Below are positions 38,901 through 51,609 of a DNA stretch of 64,000 nucleotides, piece after piece. The DNA is from Lunularia cruciata. Lineage: Eukaryota; Streptophyta; Marchantiopsida; Lunulariales; Lunulariaceae. The translations under genes and the position numbers were made by a program. How positions within the stretch are numbered: position 1 is the first letter of the stretch; each line of letters starts with the position of its first letter. Below the pieces are notes generated by a model. The model was not told where the DNA came from, searched no databases, and saw only the letters and a program-made list of their open reading frames with translations. Where the stretch lies: contig OX419761.1 in assembly GCA_948567375.1 (NCBI GenBank), forward strand, positions 49,230,501 through 49,294,500, read 5' to 3'.

Positions 38901-39150
38901 TGTCTTGGTTCTTACGCCACGATGTATACTACAACTCTGCAAGTGCTTCTTACTTACATCTTACTTCTGCTTATCTTCGTAATGTTACAGTCACTTACAT
39001 TCCATTTCCTTAGAGATCCATTTCGATTTGCGAACGGTCATACATGCATTTCATACACAGTTCATATGCAAGTCCACTGTTCCTTACCTAGCGGGTTCCG
39101 GATCCCACGTTTATCGAACGGCTTCTGCTCACATTTCTCAAATATCTCGG
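35986..39150 (+). repeat. Array of degenerate tandem units downstream of CAMTA
   Basis: Two unit types are seen. Type 1 (anchor TTACTATG(A/G)CCGCC, then TTAG(T)GT(T)T(T/C)AGGACTC) lies at about 35995, 36223 and 37035; a companion block (GAAACTCGG.ACC/TCGAGGGG.ACTGACA) precedes the second and third. Type 2 is about 510-555 bp. Its anchors are TCCTGTCCT at 37122 and 37631, CCCGCATTGTTCCACTCCTC at 37199 and 37708, ACAT(T/C)CGATGCATTCTA at about 37494 and 38015, and AACGGCTTCTGCTC(T/A)CAT at about 37597, 38133 and 39118, with a close variant at 38690 and shorter internal copies around 38561 and 38606. The plus strand is pyrimidine-rich. The 251-codon frame at 38082-38837 lies inside the array, crosses unit borders and has no family resemblance, so I do not call it a gene. 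Confidence 0.8.
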
Positions 39151-40288
39151 GTGGGGTGTATGTATTAGAGAAGTATAAACTTGTCTATTGGGTTGCCAAA
39201 TATTCCCAAGCCGATGTAGATAGATGGTTGAGCTATACGTTTGTTGCGCCTTATCTTTTCTGTTTGAAGTCCCAGAGTTCATTGCCTCCAACCGAACTTA
39301 CTAAGTCAAGAACTCCCTTTATCTTAAATATGTGAACGGGATTGTTGGTAAGGAACAGACGTACAAGATGGCGTGGGTTTCTATGTACTAACATGTCCAA
39401 CAGCAAAAGCATTCAATCCAGACGAAAGTCATATCACGCGAGTTGGAAGATTTGAATTGAATGTATGTAGTAACATTGAATGTCTTGGACTGGACCGACC
39501 TGCGAATAGGTGAATTGTGGTAAGATTTACCCGTTTCGATTTTAAAATGAACAGATGTGTAAGTTTAATTTGGCTGAGTTTAGTTGTATGCTCTATGTTT
39601 AGTTTAATTGTCCATTTCGAAATTGAAACGGATAAACTGGCAAAATGAACCGAGGCGTGCAAGTCCTACCTATGTGCAAGTAGACCAAAATTTGGATCCG
39701 CATTACTGACTGCGAATAGGTGAATTGAGACTGAGGAACGAAAGCGGTGACATCGATGAGAAGTGGATCAATACCATGAAGGGGACTGAAGATTGCGGAG
39801 AACGTGCAGGAGTCCACAAAGTCCATAATGCGTGGATGCATCGAAATAAAGAACGCAAGGTGCTTGCTACTCATCAGTGGTTAAAAGCATCTAGATTAGG
39901 AGAATGTGTACTGTAGACTCAACTCTTGATTTTACCATGTCTCCAACTACAGTACATGGTCAGTACAGATAGGTAGTCATTTTCTTGAGCCACAAGCTAC
40001 ACGATCAGAATTTGATTAATCACTGGGTCTCACTGTAGACCATACTACTAAATAAATAAAGTACCCCGAAGGAAAGGGGAAAGGATTACTAAATAAATAA
40101 AGTACCCCGAAGGAAAGGGGAAAAGATTACACGGCACGAACATGTCAAAACTAGATTGCTCCACCACTCTACACGAGGGTAATTGCCTCACAATCAACCG
40201 TCGTCTGGAGGAGGAGAGAAACGAGCTGTGATATATGTGGCCAGATGAATCTGAAGATGAGAGAATGAAATCTGGTTGGAAAAGATGC
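39151..40288. other. Intergenic DNA with short direct repeats
   Basis: No gene recognised. TGCGAATAGGTGAATTG occurs at about 39500 and again at 39710 as direct repeats around a 200-bp segment. Confidence 0.45.
40046..40128. repeat. 41-bp near-perfect tandem duplication
   Basis: TACTAAATAAATAAAGTACC with CCGAAGGAAAGGGGAAA occurs at 40046 and at 40087. The copies differ by about one base, indicating a recent event. Confidence 0.95.
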
Positions 40289-40990
40289 AATGCGATGGCA
40301 TGTAGCTGTCAAACAAGGCTGCAGTCAACTAGTGAAGAGGGTTATCGACAAGTGTGCGATGAGTACGTCAAAACGAGTAGTGAATGCAGCAAATATAAAT
40401 CCAACAACACTTGACACTTCTAAGAAATTAGGAGATATGATTCTGGCATTTGAGGAAAACTGGAAACTAGACAGAATTGCAATCTCCCTGCTTAATGGAG
40501 AAAGGGAAGTTACTTGGCTCCTAGCTGAAGCTCTTGTGGTGAAATGTCGAATCTAATCCCTATGCAATTGAGCTAGGTTTGGGATGTCCAGTTCCTCAAC
40601 GCCTGAGGAAAGAAAATCGGAGAAAATCCGGAAAATCACAAGAAAGTGCTGGAAGAATTTGGAGATACCAGTGATCGTGTTGTTCAGTACTACGAACAAG
40701 AGTGCGATTTCAACTTTTTCCTGATGGACGAGTATTTATTCCTCGCCTTGTGCAAAGTAAGGGCAGGGCCAGCGCCTGACATTCAATACCTATCCCGGTG
40801 CGGTGCGGATATAGTGACCGAGATTGAAGGAAGTTGAGAGTTGTTGATGTGCTTATTTGAACTCAAAGATGGTCGAGGGCGAACAGCGCTATATGTTGGA
40901 GTAAATGAATATTCGATTGGGGATCTTTTTCAACTCCTGTGGAAGGCCTTCGGTTCACGGAGGTTGCGAATGATGCACTGTAGTGTCTAT
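40289..40990 (+). pseudogene. Possible ankyrin-repeat pseudogene fragment
   Basis: Plus-strand translation in shifting frames gives segments resembling ankyrin repeats. These are WHVAVKQGCSQLVKRVIDKC at about 40293, DIQYLSRCGADIVTEIEG at about 40780, and DGRGRTALYVGVNE at about 40870, where the last matches the DGxGxTALHxAV consensus. Stops and frame changes separate them, and I found no splice sites that restore one frame. The assignment rests on short weak matches. Downstream to 43.9 kb there are further open fragments (for example about 41700-41800 and 42060-42200) that could belong to the same relic or to nothing. Confidence 0.3.
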
Positions 40991-43848
40991 CGTGAGTCGA
41001 GCCCCGAATGTTCCTGATCGTCGCAAACTGGCAAATCACGTGGTCGGATCGCGCTCCTCCTGCCGTGCCCCACCTACAATTCGCTTTGCTTATCGCCATC
41101 AGGGAAGCAGGGAGAGCGTCTTCGTGCAGACGAAACGTATGCGCTTCATATGTCATCATCAACAGGACGCCTGGAATTCCTACCGAGTCTCCGAGTACTC
41201 CCAGTTGATTTAAGTAGTGAGTTTAACTTGTTGTTGGTATACCTTCTCTGAACTAGGGCATCATAATACCGTGAAATTGGGAAAAGTCTCTCCTTGGGGC
41301 AACATTCTTCGTATAAAACTTACGAGGAATATGGGTCTATAGTGGACTGCACCGCTAGAAGACCCTGTCATCCAAAATAATGCATAAACAAAACTCCGCG
41401 CCTTGGATGCTGATGAACATACTGTAGTTAGTAAAATAAAGAACCCACTTGCAGCACAACAACCCGAGGACGGATCATTACGGGGCAATTATGCGCACGT
41501 CTAGAACGCAGTACTCAGGAAGTTCCTTGTGTCGAGCTTTCACTACCTTGTCCTTTCATAAATCACCAACTATATGTAACTGTCTTGTTGTCATGAGAGA
41601 ATTATACCTCCACCGATACCTGGCAGTGAAATCCAGGACAGATTGTAAATTCCAAGGTCAGAGTGGAACTGGAGAGCTTCCGCTTCCCTCAGAGGCTGAA
41701 CACCGTTTGAGTCAAAGTAACGAAATCTAGAGGGGGTATTTGATTTATCCTTGGTAAAATGGGAAGGAGATGATCACATCCGAGCTAGATTTCGCTCTTA
41801 TATTGTTATAAAGATTGAAACTCATGTTACATATTAATCTAACTATGAAATTTATACTGCGTCCTACCAAGTTATGCTGGAAATCTCCCTTCTTCGTATA
41901 CAGGAGCACTAGTATCTACGGGTTTCTCTCTCCAATTCCATCTTAACTCGATGGGGAAAACAAGCACGAAAGATAGGTCATCTGTCACAGTGAAATCCCA
42001 TGTAGTAGACCTATGATGAGTATAGTAAATTTGAAGAGGATAACTTAGGGGTCTCATACAAAGCGGATAATCTGGATGGAATTTAATCAGGTCCCACATA
42101 CAGCAACTGAATTACTTCCACTACAAGGGAGCCTTAATAGAAGGGATTCCCTATTTGCTCCCCGTCATAATGCCTGAAGTCAAGCGTCACTTCCCTTTTC
42201 GGTTAATTGTACATGAACAATAAACTACTATCATATCCATCGAGCAGTACTGTCGTTCGCGTGCCCGTGATCATGATCCGATACAGTGCAGAAATTAAAG
42301 GTGTGGACTGAGTGGAACATTTCTGGCAGTCTCGTGGTTACAGTTACACCTTTTGACTCCCTTCCTACAGTAGTTTCTCTAGAGATCATCTCACGTTATA
42401 AGCACCCAGCGTTTGCAAATTTCAGGTCTCTTCTTGCCCAGGGAGCTGGTGCTGAAAGTCTTACAGCCCATACTGGTGACAAAGATCAATCCCATCATCG
42501 ATGTTCGGAAGGGTTGACAACGAGAGCCAAGATATGATATGTGGTCATTCTTCGTGGACACAGTTCTAACGTTCAATTTCAAAGTTCGGCAGCTTTGTTT
42601 GTGTGTTGTTGGAGCGGCAAACCGGAGAGTTCCACGAGCTTGAGAATGAGGGGAGACAGGCAACAACTCTTCACCTGATTGAGATAGTAGCTAAAAGAAA
42701 CAGGTGAACTATGGAGACGATCAATCAAGGTATGTATGTTCAGTCCCACTCTAGGCACTACATATATCTGAATCGATTGTAGGTATCATACTGCTTTTAT
42801 TTGATAATCCAGATCCAGAAAATTAGAGAAGAGACTGACTATCTATGTGAGCATAAATCTACATCAGAATTCACATCCTGTTGCTTACTTGAACCATAAT
42901 AGGCCATGGATCAGACCCAGATCTGGAATCAAGCTAGCGGCTATTTCTCATTTGCGTATTGGTTTTGAGAGGACTGAGGGATTGCGTGTCATGATTACTG
43001 TGAATACCGCCTTATTTATTCAATGAAGTTCCCCACTTATTTGAGTGTCCCCAGATGGACTTCTACATTAATTTTATTTCACTCGTACGGTGGGACTTCT
43101 TCATCTAGATAAAGACCCATCTGAACGTGGTTCACTGTGACAATTCACTGTACCTATCCAGATCTGAGTGATTTTTATATCTGACTTAGTACCCATTTAA
43201 GCTTCAAACATTTTGCTCATATGCCTACCATAATACGAGATTTCTCACACTTGCTGCATTCTACATCAATTACATCTCGTCTTCCATCAGCGTCTACCTT
43301 CTGGTTCAAAGATATGGAATTGTGGATTTGATGAATGTAGAAGAAAGAAAGCACGGTAATACTGTACCTAGTGACATGGAAGAGTGAGCTAGGAGCACAA
43401 ACAACAACTTCGACGGGAGCCATTTGTTCTGCCAACAATAAACACGCGTTACCTCCTACTTGACGAGTCAAGGGAGTACTCTAGACCAAATAGGAATCTA
43501 ATGTAACAGTAATTACCTATGTCCAACATACAGCTTCAGGTAGTGTTCAAATGGACCACGATCAGCAGTAGCATTGCAGATAGGTTGTACCGGGAGACAT
43601 TTGGTGCTTCTACTTGATGGATAATTTTGGAGTTATATGGATAATTTTGGAGTCATATGGAACGATGTACACTGCATTTGACATATCTGTCAGGGAGTGC
43701 GCGAGAACTTATCATGTTTGGCGTTAGGGGTATCATTCTCACTTTCTTGTAGTATATTTTAAACAATATGTGCACATTGCTCTATAGAGGACAATGGTTG
43801 GTGCAATCCATAGGAGAGCAATCACATTAGATTAGATGATGTTTCATC
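40991..43848. other. Intergenic DNA, no gene supported
   Basis: Short frames on both strands only. A 20-bp duplication (TGGATAATTTTGGAGT.ATA) lies at 43618-43660. The minus frame at 43217-43471 looks somewhat protein-like (ACLLLAEQMAPVEVVVC) and ends at a possible donor, but no partner exon was found. Confidence 0.4.
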
Positions 43849-43950
43849 GGATGCTCCAGTTGTGTGTAGACCGTACTACTTTCATAGCTCAGATATCTTG
43901 GATGCTCCAGTTGTGTGTAGACCGTACTACTTTCATAGCTCAGATATCTT
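43849..43950. repeat. 51-bp perfect tandem duplication
   Basis: GGATGCTCCAGTTGTGTGTA through CAGATATCTT occurs at 43849-43899 and identically at 43900-43950. Its right edge overlaps the left end of dispersed repeat copy 4. Confidence 0.97.
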
Positions 43951-44081
43951 AGATGCGGTAGGGCAGATTTCTCAAATAGACTCTATTGGGGATTAGCCCC
44001 ATGTTACCTTTCTCCTTTTTTTCTCTCCCTTGCACGGTTGATGGGGTCTTCCCCTCCTTCGTTTTTCTACGCGGTCGCTTC
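43942..44081 (+). repeat. Dispersed core repeat, copy 4 (near full length)
   Basis: It runs from GATATCTTAGATGCGGTAGG and GCAGATTTCTCAAATAGACT through ATTAGCCCCATGTTACC and CTCTCCCTTGCACGG to GATGGGGTCTTCCCC and CTACGCGGTCGCTTCTC. Copies 4 and 6 share both ends, which defines the unit at about 140-160 bp. Confidence 0.9.
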
Positions 44082-44649
44082 TCCCCCTTGATGGAGAACT
44101 AAATTGCAGATTGGGACGCGAAATTACAAATAGGGTCGAGCAAGTAAATCTGTGCATTTTACATAATCATGGGGTAATCCAATATACCTGTCTATAATAT
44201 ATACTGCCGTCTCGTAGCTTGTTACTTGCAATAGAAGAGATTGATATTGGGTGACCAAGGAAGAAGTGCTTAATGATATATTATATTTAAGATTCAGAAA
44301 TTCTAACATGCATATCAATTGGAAGAAGGTCGCCTTATAATTAGTTGCGGTAATCCTGATGGGCGAAGTTTCAAATATAGTTGATGGTTGTTGGTCCAAG
44401 CGTGTAGCTATATAATCCGAACATATTGCTAATAGTCCATTTGCATTTTATTTTTTAAAATTATTCTTATGCTTTAGTACTATTCTTATTCATATTTTTT
44501 ACTGTTATTATTATTTTGCATCTTACTTATTAGTATTCAAATACACCTACTATTAGTATTCAAATACACCTACAATATTAAACGGAAGGAGCACTTTGTG
44601 GCTTGACTTATATGCATGCTTTGATAAAATCAAGATATTTGGAGGATTG

Positions 44650-44652
<3 letters not shown>

Positions 44653-44732
<80 letters not shown>
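44653..44732. repeat. (TA)40 microsatellite
   Basis: Eighty bases of uninterrupted TA dinucleotide. It is able to form a cruciform and is likely length-variable. Confidence 0.98.
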
Positions 44733-44733
<1 letters not shown>

Positions 44734-45244
44734 TCTTAATATCTATTAGAGTTCTTCCAACTTGCTAGCTTGGATGATTAATCTTGTTTTGGTGATCATA
44801 TCTTGAATGATCTAAGGTCAATACAGATGTTGTGATGAAACATTTGTAAACTGAATTTATGAACTTGCCTTCTCTAGGTAAAACTTAAATGTAACTCTGA
44901 TATTCCTTTTGTTTATTTTACTCCTTAATGAATCAATTTATTACACAACCTTGCTTCTTATTTATAAATGGGCTGTCCATATCTAACGGTTCGTATTTAG
45001 ACTTACTACTCGGACTTTCCTAAGTCTTTAGTCAATTCAGTGATATAGATTGATTAAAGACAAGACAGTAGACTGAATAATTATTGTTCATTGATTGAAA
45101 AATGGCACTAAACTGAAGAAATTCTCATACAGGAAGCATTACTTCGTGCGCTACTCCTAACACTCTTCCTTAATACTTACTATACCAAATTGTTTTGTTT
45201 TCTTCACTCATCATGGTCCTAAGTCTCATAATTACTTACTTGAT

Positions 45245-45600
45245 GGAAGTAAAGCGCTTTGGTAGAAATATTTAGAGTGTTCTTCTTTAGATATCCCAGA
45301 GGAGTCATCTCTCTCTTTTTTATATTTTCTCTTGACATATGATTGTGAATTTCTATATATTTGGTGCTTGCGTAAAATATAGGATAGTTAGCCTAAGTAA
45401 TAGTACTTGAACTACCAAAAAATATTTTAGTTTGAATATCTTGGTAAATTCCTATGAATAAAAATTCCTCCATAACCAAATTGTTTGTTAGTTAGTGTGA
45501 GTGAAACCTTCATATTCAACTTCTATAGGTGATAAAGCCACCAAAGATCCTTGGATAGAATCACTTTCTAAATTGAAAGGATAATCTAATGTAAACCTTC
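45245..45600 (-). pseudogene. Ty1/copia RNase H relic
   Basis: The minus strand translates to GSLVALSPIEVEYEGFTH at about 45495-45555, matching the TVALSSTEAEYIA block of copia RNase H. It continues with TIWLWRNF, KYIEIHNHMSRE at about 45333-45364 (family KHIDI.YHFVRE) and NISTKAL at about 45251-45276 (family DIFTKAL). The order and spacing are those of the end of a copia polyprotein. Several stops and frameshifts make it dead. No LTRs assignable to it were found. Confidence 0.75.
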
Positions 45601-46025
45601 TTGTTTTCTGAATCTGCTTAACTTGGTGTACCTTTCAAAATTAATTTTTTCATATGTTGATATGCTCGTATGTTCTATCTCAAAATTCATTATGATTTCA
45701 ATGTACAATGAATTTTGGGATAAACATAAGTCCTATAGATGTGGTGGATAGCACATATGAGAAGGAAGGATGTTCAAATTTCAAAGCTGTTAATTTAGAG
45801 TTTTTGGCTGAAGAGAAGAGAAGAGTTTATGTTTCAAAAGATGTTAACTTTTCTCAAGGATTCAAGCCTTTTAAGGACAATACCATACCTACTAGGAGGA
45901 CTTGTATTAGAAATTCAACACCATCACAAAGAGTATAAAGAAAAAGTTAAGAATGGATGATTTTTGGATTTCAAAGTAGTATTATGTAATACCAAGAGCA
46001 AGCCATATGATATAGATGTGAAGTT

Positions 46026-46149
46026 TGGTTTGGTAACATCTGGAATGAAGTTATACATGATAGACAAAATAGATCAGAGAGAAATGTCACCAAAAGAGTA
46101 CTTCTTCTAATAGAGCAAAAACTAAAATAAACTTGAAAATCCTAAACCA
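46026..46149 (+). mobile_element. Truncated LTR fragment (same family as the solo LTR at 46181)
   Basis: It begins TGGTTTGGTAACATCTGG and matches the first ~120 bases of the LTR that follows (TGATAGACAAAATAGATCA, TCACCAAAAGAG). It lies directly before that LTR in the same orientation. Confidence 0.7.
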
Positions 46150-46180
46150 ATAGCTAGACATATGATTTAGAGGTGAGAAT

Positions 46181-46707
46181 TGGTTTGATAACATTTGAAA
46201 GGATGTTACACATGATGGAATAAATAGATCAAAAATATTTATCACCAAAAGGGACCAAAAGAGTAGGAAGAGTAGAAACCAAAATATGCCTAAAATCTTT
46301 GAAGGCAATTTTGGAGGCCTAAATGGATGAATTAGGCCTAAAAAATGTGCAGATTCCTTTCCCAACAAAGGAGAGACCAGCCTTACCTCCCCTTGGCTTT
46401 CTCATTGAGAGCTTTTCAATGATACCTCACTCACTTGATTCCGAGATTCCTACAAGAAGATTCCCTCCGGTCAAAGCTTGTTTGACCAACCAGATAGGAC
46501 TTGACAGACATGTCATCCATCCAAGTAAGTAATCCAAGGGTGGATCTTGATGACATGTCACCTATCTATGGGCCTAATCTAATGGTGGAGCTTCTTTGGA
46601 GGAGATTCTCTTTGACTATATAATCAAGAGAATGTGCTCCTTTGGTGCATCGGAGGATTGAGTGTGAAATCTGTATTTTCTCTCTTCTCTTGTCCTTAGA
46701 GTATTAC
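46181..46707 (+). mobile_element. Solo LTR, about 527 bp
   Basis: It starts TGGTTTGATAACATTTGAAA and ends CTTGTCCTTAGAGTATTACA, so it has TG...CA ends. A TATA-like box (CTATATAATCAAGAG) lies about 90 bases before the end, as expected for U3/R. A reverse-oriented sister copy is at 51610-52166; the two align along their whole length, including AAGCTTGTTTGACCAAC versus AAACTTGTTTGACCAAC. No internal retroelement genes adjoin, so it is a solo LTR. No target duplication is visible. Confidence 0.82.
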
Positions 46708-48264
46708 ATACTAGGATTAGAATGTGTTAGAGTACATTGGTAGTAAAAAAAACCAAAATTTACAATGGGTCAACTAATTATTTTTAGTCTTACATCAAGA
46801 AGAAACTTAAGTATAGTTTGAGTTTTACTAGTAAGAGAAAAAAGAAAACAAGTATTGGATGCATAAAATCACACAATTGTAGGCTTATCATTATGATTGA
46901 TATGAGGGTAAATGGTTACATCATCAAGTATGTACTTGTTTATGGAAAATAAATAGTATGTCAAAGAGCTTTATAAAAAGCTTAGTATGATACTTTCTAT
47001 ACTTTCAAGTGAGCATAAAAATAAGCAACAAGTTTGACAAGTGTGTAAGGTGGACAAGGTAGTAGTATTGAATGTGAAAAATTCAAAATCTCATCACTTT
47101 GCAAGTTTTAAAGAATTGAAGTTAGGATTTGCCACTTGAAAAGCTTAATCAAGAGTAATTAGTACAATTGATCATTTGCACAAGAATTGTGCCATCAAAC
47201 TATTGAAGTATAGAACCAAATATATCTCACATTTAAACAAACCATCATCTAATTATTGGGATCAGATTCAAAAGAATGAGTTTCAAGTATAGACACAAGT
47301 ATTGAAGATGCAATTTCTTTGGATGAGTATGAATCTAAGTTTGATTTAGATGTATATTCCTTATGTGTTATGGAATTTTATTTAATTAATTTTTTTTGAA
47401 GGATCTATATTAACACCTAAAGAGATAGAGAGGGGACTATCTACCTTAAAATATGATCTAAATGTCACAAAGGAATAGAATATAAGATTTTTAGAGATTT
47501 TTCACAAGATATCAATGTGTTTATTTTCAATTATAAAGATCTCTAGGAATTCATTTTGGAGTATCATTCAATAGAGGTATATCACATGCAAGACCTATTT
47601 ACCAAAATTAACATTGTCTCAATATGCCCATAGTTGTAATCTTGACAAAGTAGATTGGTAAGCTCAAGGAAATTGTGTTTAAGCTCAAGGAAATTGTGTT
47701 TAAATTTGAGGAGGAGAATTCTAAATAGGTATCTCTAATTAGAAATATAAAGAAGAAGAATGACAATCCAAATTTGTTGGATTATAAGAAGTTGGATTAT
47801 TGTTGTGGATTATTTGTTGGATTATTTTGTTACTAAGAAGTACTACTATCTCTTAGAACGCATTGATGAGATCTTGGATGGTGTTTTGTATTATGAGTGG
47901 TACAATTATAGAAATTGTTATAGATTTCATAACCAAATCAAGATTACACCAAAGTATCAAAAATTCACTATATTCACAACATCTTGGAATATCTTCACTT
48001 CAAGCTAATATCTTTTGTAATTTGTAATATTTGAGCCATAATTCAAAAATTCATGAACAAGGTGTATGAACTTTGCATTGGTGAGACTTTTTTGGTCACT
48101 TTAGTGTAGATGTGAGCAAGCAAGAGCAATTTTGTAGTTGATCAAAGTTTTGCAATGCTTGAATAAGGTAAATGTATCACTCAATGAAGCAAAGTACATA
48201 TTTGGTTGTGAAGAAGGTATACTTTTACAACATATCATTTCAAAAGATGGAATAGCAATTAAAA
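46708..48264. other. AT-rich repeat DNA with possible copia remnants
   Basis: No intact gene. Around 47560-47700 (+) the translation VYHMQDLFTK followed by KLKEIVFKFEEEN hints at the end of a copia polyprotein (ADxxTK) and adjoining LR-rich tail, but this is weak. An exact 24-bp tandem duplication, TAAGCTCAAGGAAATTGTGT plus TT, lies at about 47659-47703. Confidence 0.35.
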
Positions 48265-48700
48265 AACTATGGAGTTAGCAAAGCTAAATGTATTAATAAG
48301 GAGTTAGTAGAGGCTAAATATTGCTAATAGGTGGTAGAACTAGCATGTAGTTAGAAAACTCTAAGAATGTTTTAGAAGCATCCAAGAAGTTTCTTGGTGA
48401 GAAGCTTCTAGAACTTTCAAAGTCTTGAGTAACTTGTATACCAAGTTGATGGCTAACTTAGCTTATACACCAAGAAAATGACTGGCTTAGCTTGTCTGCC
48501 AAGTTGAAAACTAGCTTAGCTTGCATCCCAAGTAAGATGAATTCTAGAAAGAACCTTTCCTAGAAGCTTTTTGGGAACTTTATAAATACATTGGAGAAGT
48601 TTGGATTTGATTATAAGCAATACTTTGAAGCTACATGGATACTCTTGGCTTTAAGCCCATTAGATGGAGTGGAAAAATTTTGGTTACAATTTTGAGTAGA
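48265..48700 (+). repeat. 5' LTR of the Ty3/gypsy element
   Basis: It matches the LTR at 53352 in the same direction over at least 340 bases. The TATA-like box CTTTATAAATACATTGG is near 48580. The right border and primer-binding site are not clear, so the end is approximate. Confidence 0.75.
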
Positions 48701-50042
48701 GTGAGTTCAATGAAATTTTTTTGCTCCAATCTGAATATGAGAAGAATTCAAAGTGTGCAATATTGGGAGATTCCAAGCAATGAATGTTACATGAGTTGCA
48801 AGAGCTAGATTAGTGAAATTAAGAAAGACTGGTGTTATGAGGAGCTACATTACTTAATTCCAAAACATAATGACACAAATTATAGTGATAATAGAAGGTG
48901 AAGCTCTTGATTTATTTGTGAGTGGTTTGACAACATGCACCATACTAAAAGTAACCATGAAAAAGCCTAAACATTTGGAAGAAACCATACAATTTGCCAA
49001 GCACTTTGATTTTATGGTTGCAATAACTTGTCTTGACCTAGACCTTCAAAAAATGAGCAAACATACCACATATAAGTGGAAGAGCTTCACAAATGAAAAT
49101 TGATGCTATCTAACAGAGACCACTTGACACTACAAAAAGAAAACAATTGCAAAAAATGGTACTTATTTTTATTATCACCAAATTGGACATTGCATTGCAA
49201 AATGTCCAACTAGGAATGGATAACTTCAACCTATTTTCCAAATGGAGTTCTTGGAGCATGAGGATCAAGGAAATAAAGAATCATAATAGTAGATGTCAAG
49301 CTACTTATTGGAACCTGATTTATTTTTTAGGGGTTTGAAGGCTGATTTATGAAAATTTGATATTCTTGTAAGATATGATATCTGACCATGATTATAGGAT
49401 TTTGGTTGATTTTGGGAGTCTTGAGAATTAAATATCCATGCAATTAGCAAGTCCATGATATTAGGTAGAAAATTGATGATGAAAATAGTAGAAAGGGTCA
49501 TGAATTTTGTACTTCATATCTTATCTCATTCAAGTTTGGAAAGGAGTATTTAGAGTGTATGAGATTTGTAGATATCATTACACTATGATATCTACAAATC
49601 TTTCTTGGTTTGAACATCATTGAATTCAATTTGATTGGACCTAATAACAAATTCAAGTACTATTCCAAGGTAAGGATTATCAATTAGGTTGTTTGCACTT
49701 TTGAGGAAAGCACCTAAAAGTGGTTAGTCTCAAGATGTGAAGTTTGTTAGTATAATGGATATAGAACAAGAATTTGAGGAAGATCTTATTTTTGTTGTAT
49801 GAATCAAGCCTATTGAACAAAAGTACATTGTTGAGGATAAGGAGACTTTAAAAAACAATGGTTGATCATATTATCCAAGAGTTTATAGGCATGTTTTTGG
49901 ATGATTTTCCAAAGGGATTATTCTCTAATTGTTGTATGTCCTTCAAGTTTGAGCTATGCCAAGAAGTTATCTAATGAGTAGACCCATCCATCTATTCTCA
50001 CCAAAGGAGCTAAAAGAACTTTGAACAACACTAATTGAGTTT

Positions 50043-51110
50043 TTGGAGAAGCATTTTACATGGCATAGCATCTCCTTGGGGAGCACTAGTACTATTTATA
50101 CCAAAGAAGGATGGACTGATTTTTTATTGATTGCCCATGGTCTTAATAAACAAATTGTGAAGAATGTATATCTTTTGCCTTGGATTTATGATTTCTTGGA
50201 TCTATTGAGTAGAGAAAAATATTTTTTCAAGTTGGATTTTCAAAGCACCTATTAGAAGATAGCAACTGATGTGGAAGACATGCAAAAAATAAGATTTCAT
50301 ACCAAGTATGTGCATTTGAACGGAGAGTTTTATCTTTTGGGCTCACTAAAGTTCTAACAATCTTCATGGATCAAATGCATTGGGTGTTAGATAAGCTATT
50401 GGACCAATATGTGGTAATATTTTTAGATGAAATTTTAACTTGGAATAAGATGGAAGTAAAATACAAGAACCATGTACAAGAAGTCTTACAATAACTATCA
50501 AAATGGAAGTTCTTCGACAAGAAGTCCAAGTGTGCCTTTTGGTAAAAGGAAGTTACTTTCTTGGACCATAAGGTTTCAACAAAGGAATTAAGATGCAAAA
50601 GGAGAAAATCAAAGCCATTACCAATTGGTCTACTCCTAAGGATGCCATGGAATTTTGGGGATTTAACGGTTTGGTGATTTTTTACCAGTAGTTTATCCAT
50701 TAATATGCTTATGTGGCCGCATTGTTAGTCGATCTCTTGGGCAAGATAACAAGCTTTGAATAGATCACCAAGCAAGGAGAAGCATTCAAGAAATTGAAAG
50801 ATTTGGTGTCCTCATGACCCATCCTCCACCTATATGATCCTCAAATACCTTGCATGGTTGATTTTGATAATGCTAAAGTTGCAATTGGAACTATGTTGTC
50901 ATATGAATCTCTCAATGGATTTCATCACATTGCCTTGGTCTCTTGTGAGCTAAACATAGAAAAAAGAAATTATTCTGCTCAAGATTGAGAACACCTTGCA
51001 ATTGTGTATGGAACAAAGGTGTGGAGACATTACTTTTTGAAGAAATAAGTGATAATGAAAAAAGATCATAAACACTTGTTGCAAAATTCACATTTGGAGC
51101 ACATAGTTGG
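50043..51110 (+). pseudogene. Reverse transcriptase/RNase H part of the Ty3/gypsy element
   Basis: The first open piece (50043-50255) reads LNKQIVKNVYLLPWI and KYFFKLDFQSTY, the RT finger/palm entry. Further pieces in other frames follow to the DEI active-site relic at about 50420 and the RNase H start (MVDFDNAKVAIGTML, about 50865). The TRP-like end (IVYGTKVWRHYFL) is near 51005. Frame changes and several in-frame stops show it cannot be expressed. Confidence 0.8.
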
Positions 51111-51609
51111 CATAATCAATGGAACTAACAACTAATTTTTTTTGATATTATCAAGCTTGAGTACAAACTCAAAAAATTCCAAGTCATTTTGGATACACCA
51201 TCCCAATAATCTGATTTGAAGATTCTTCATGAATCTCCCATAATAGCAATAATCACCATAATGTCAACATACTCAAAAGTACAAACAAAATTCAAGACTA
51301 TGTTACAACAAGAGTCCTTCTTTCATATTATGAAAATTCACCTTGCAGCATGTGACAAGGAGTACAACACTTTTTTCATTCAAGGATGGCCTTCTATTTT
51401 GCAAGAATCAAATTTACATTGTAATTATGTAGATTACAACTTGTGCAACTTCAAGAAGCATATGATTCACCAATTGTTAGTCATATGGTGCATACAAGAC
51501 ATTGAGTACACTACAACACCAATGGTGGTGGCAAAACATGGCATGAGAGGTTTGAGAGTTCATCCTGTGAGAGTTGCTAACACAACAAGATAAGCAACCA
51601 AAAGCTGAG

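Noticed and set aside
46323-46532. 69-codon plus-strand frame near 46.4 kb
   Set aside because: It lies inside the solo LTR, and the sister LTR at 51.6-52.2 kb does not preserve the frame.
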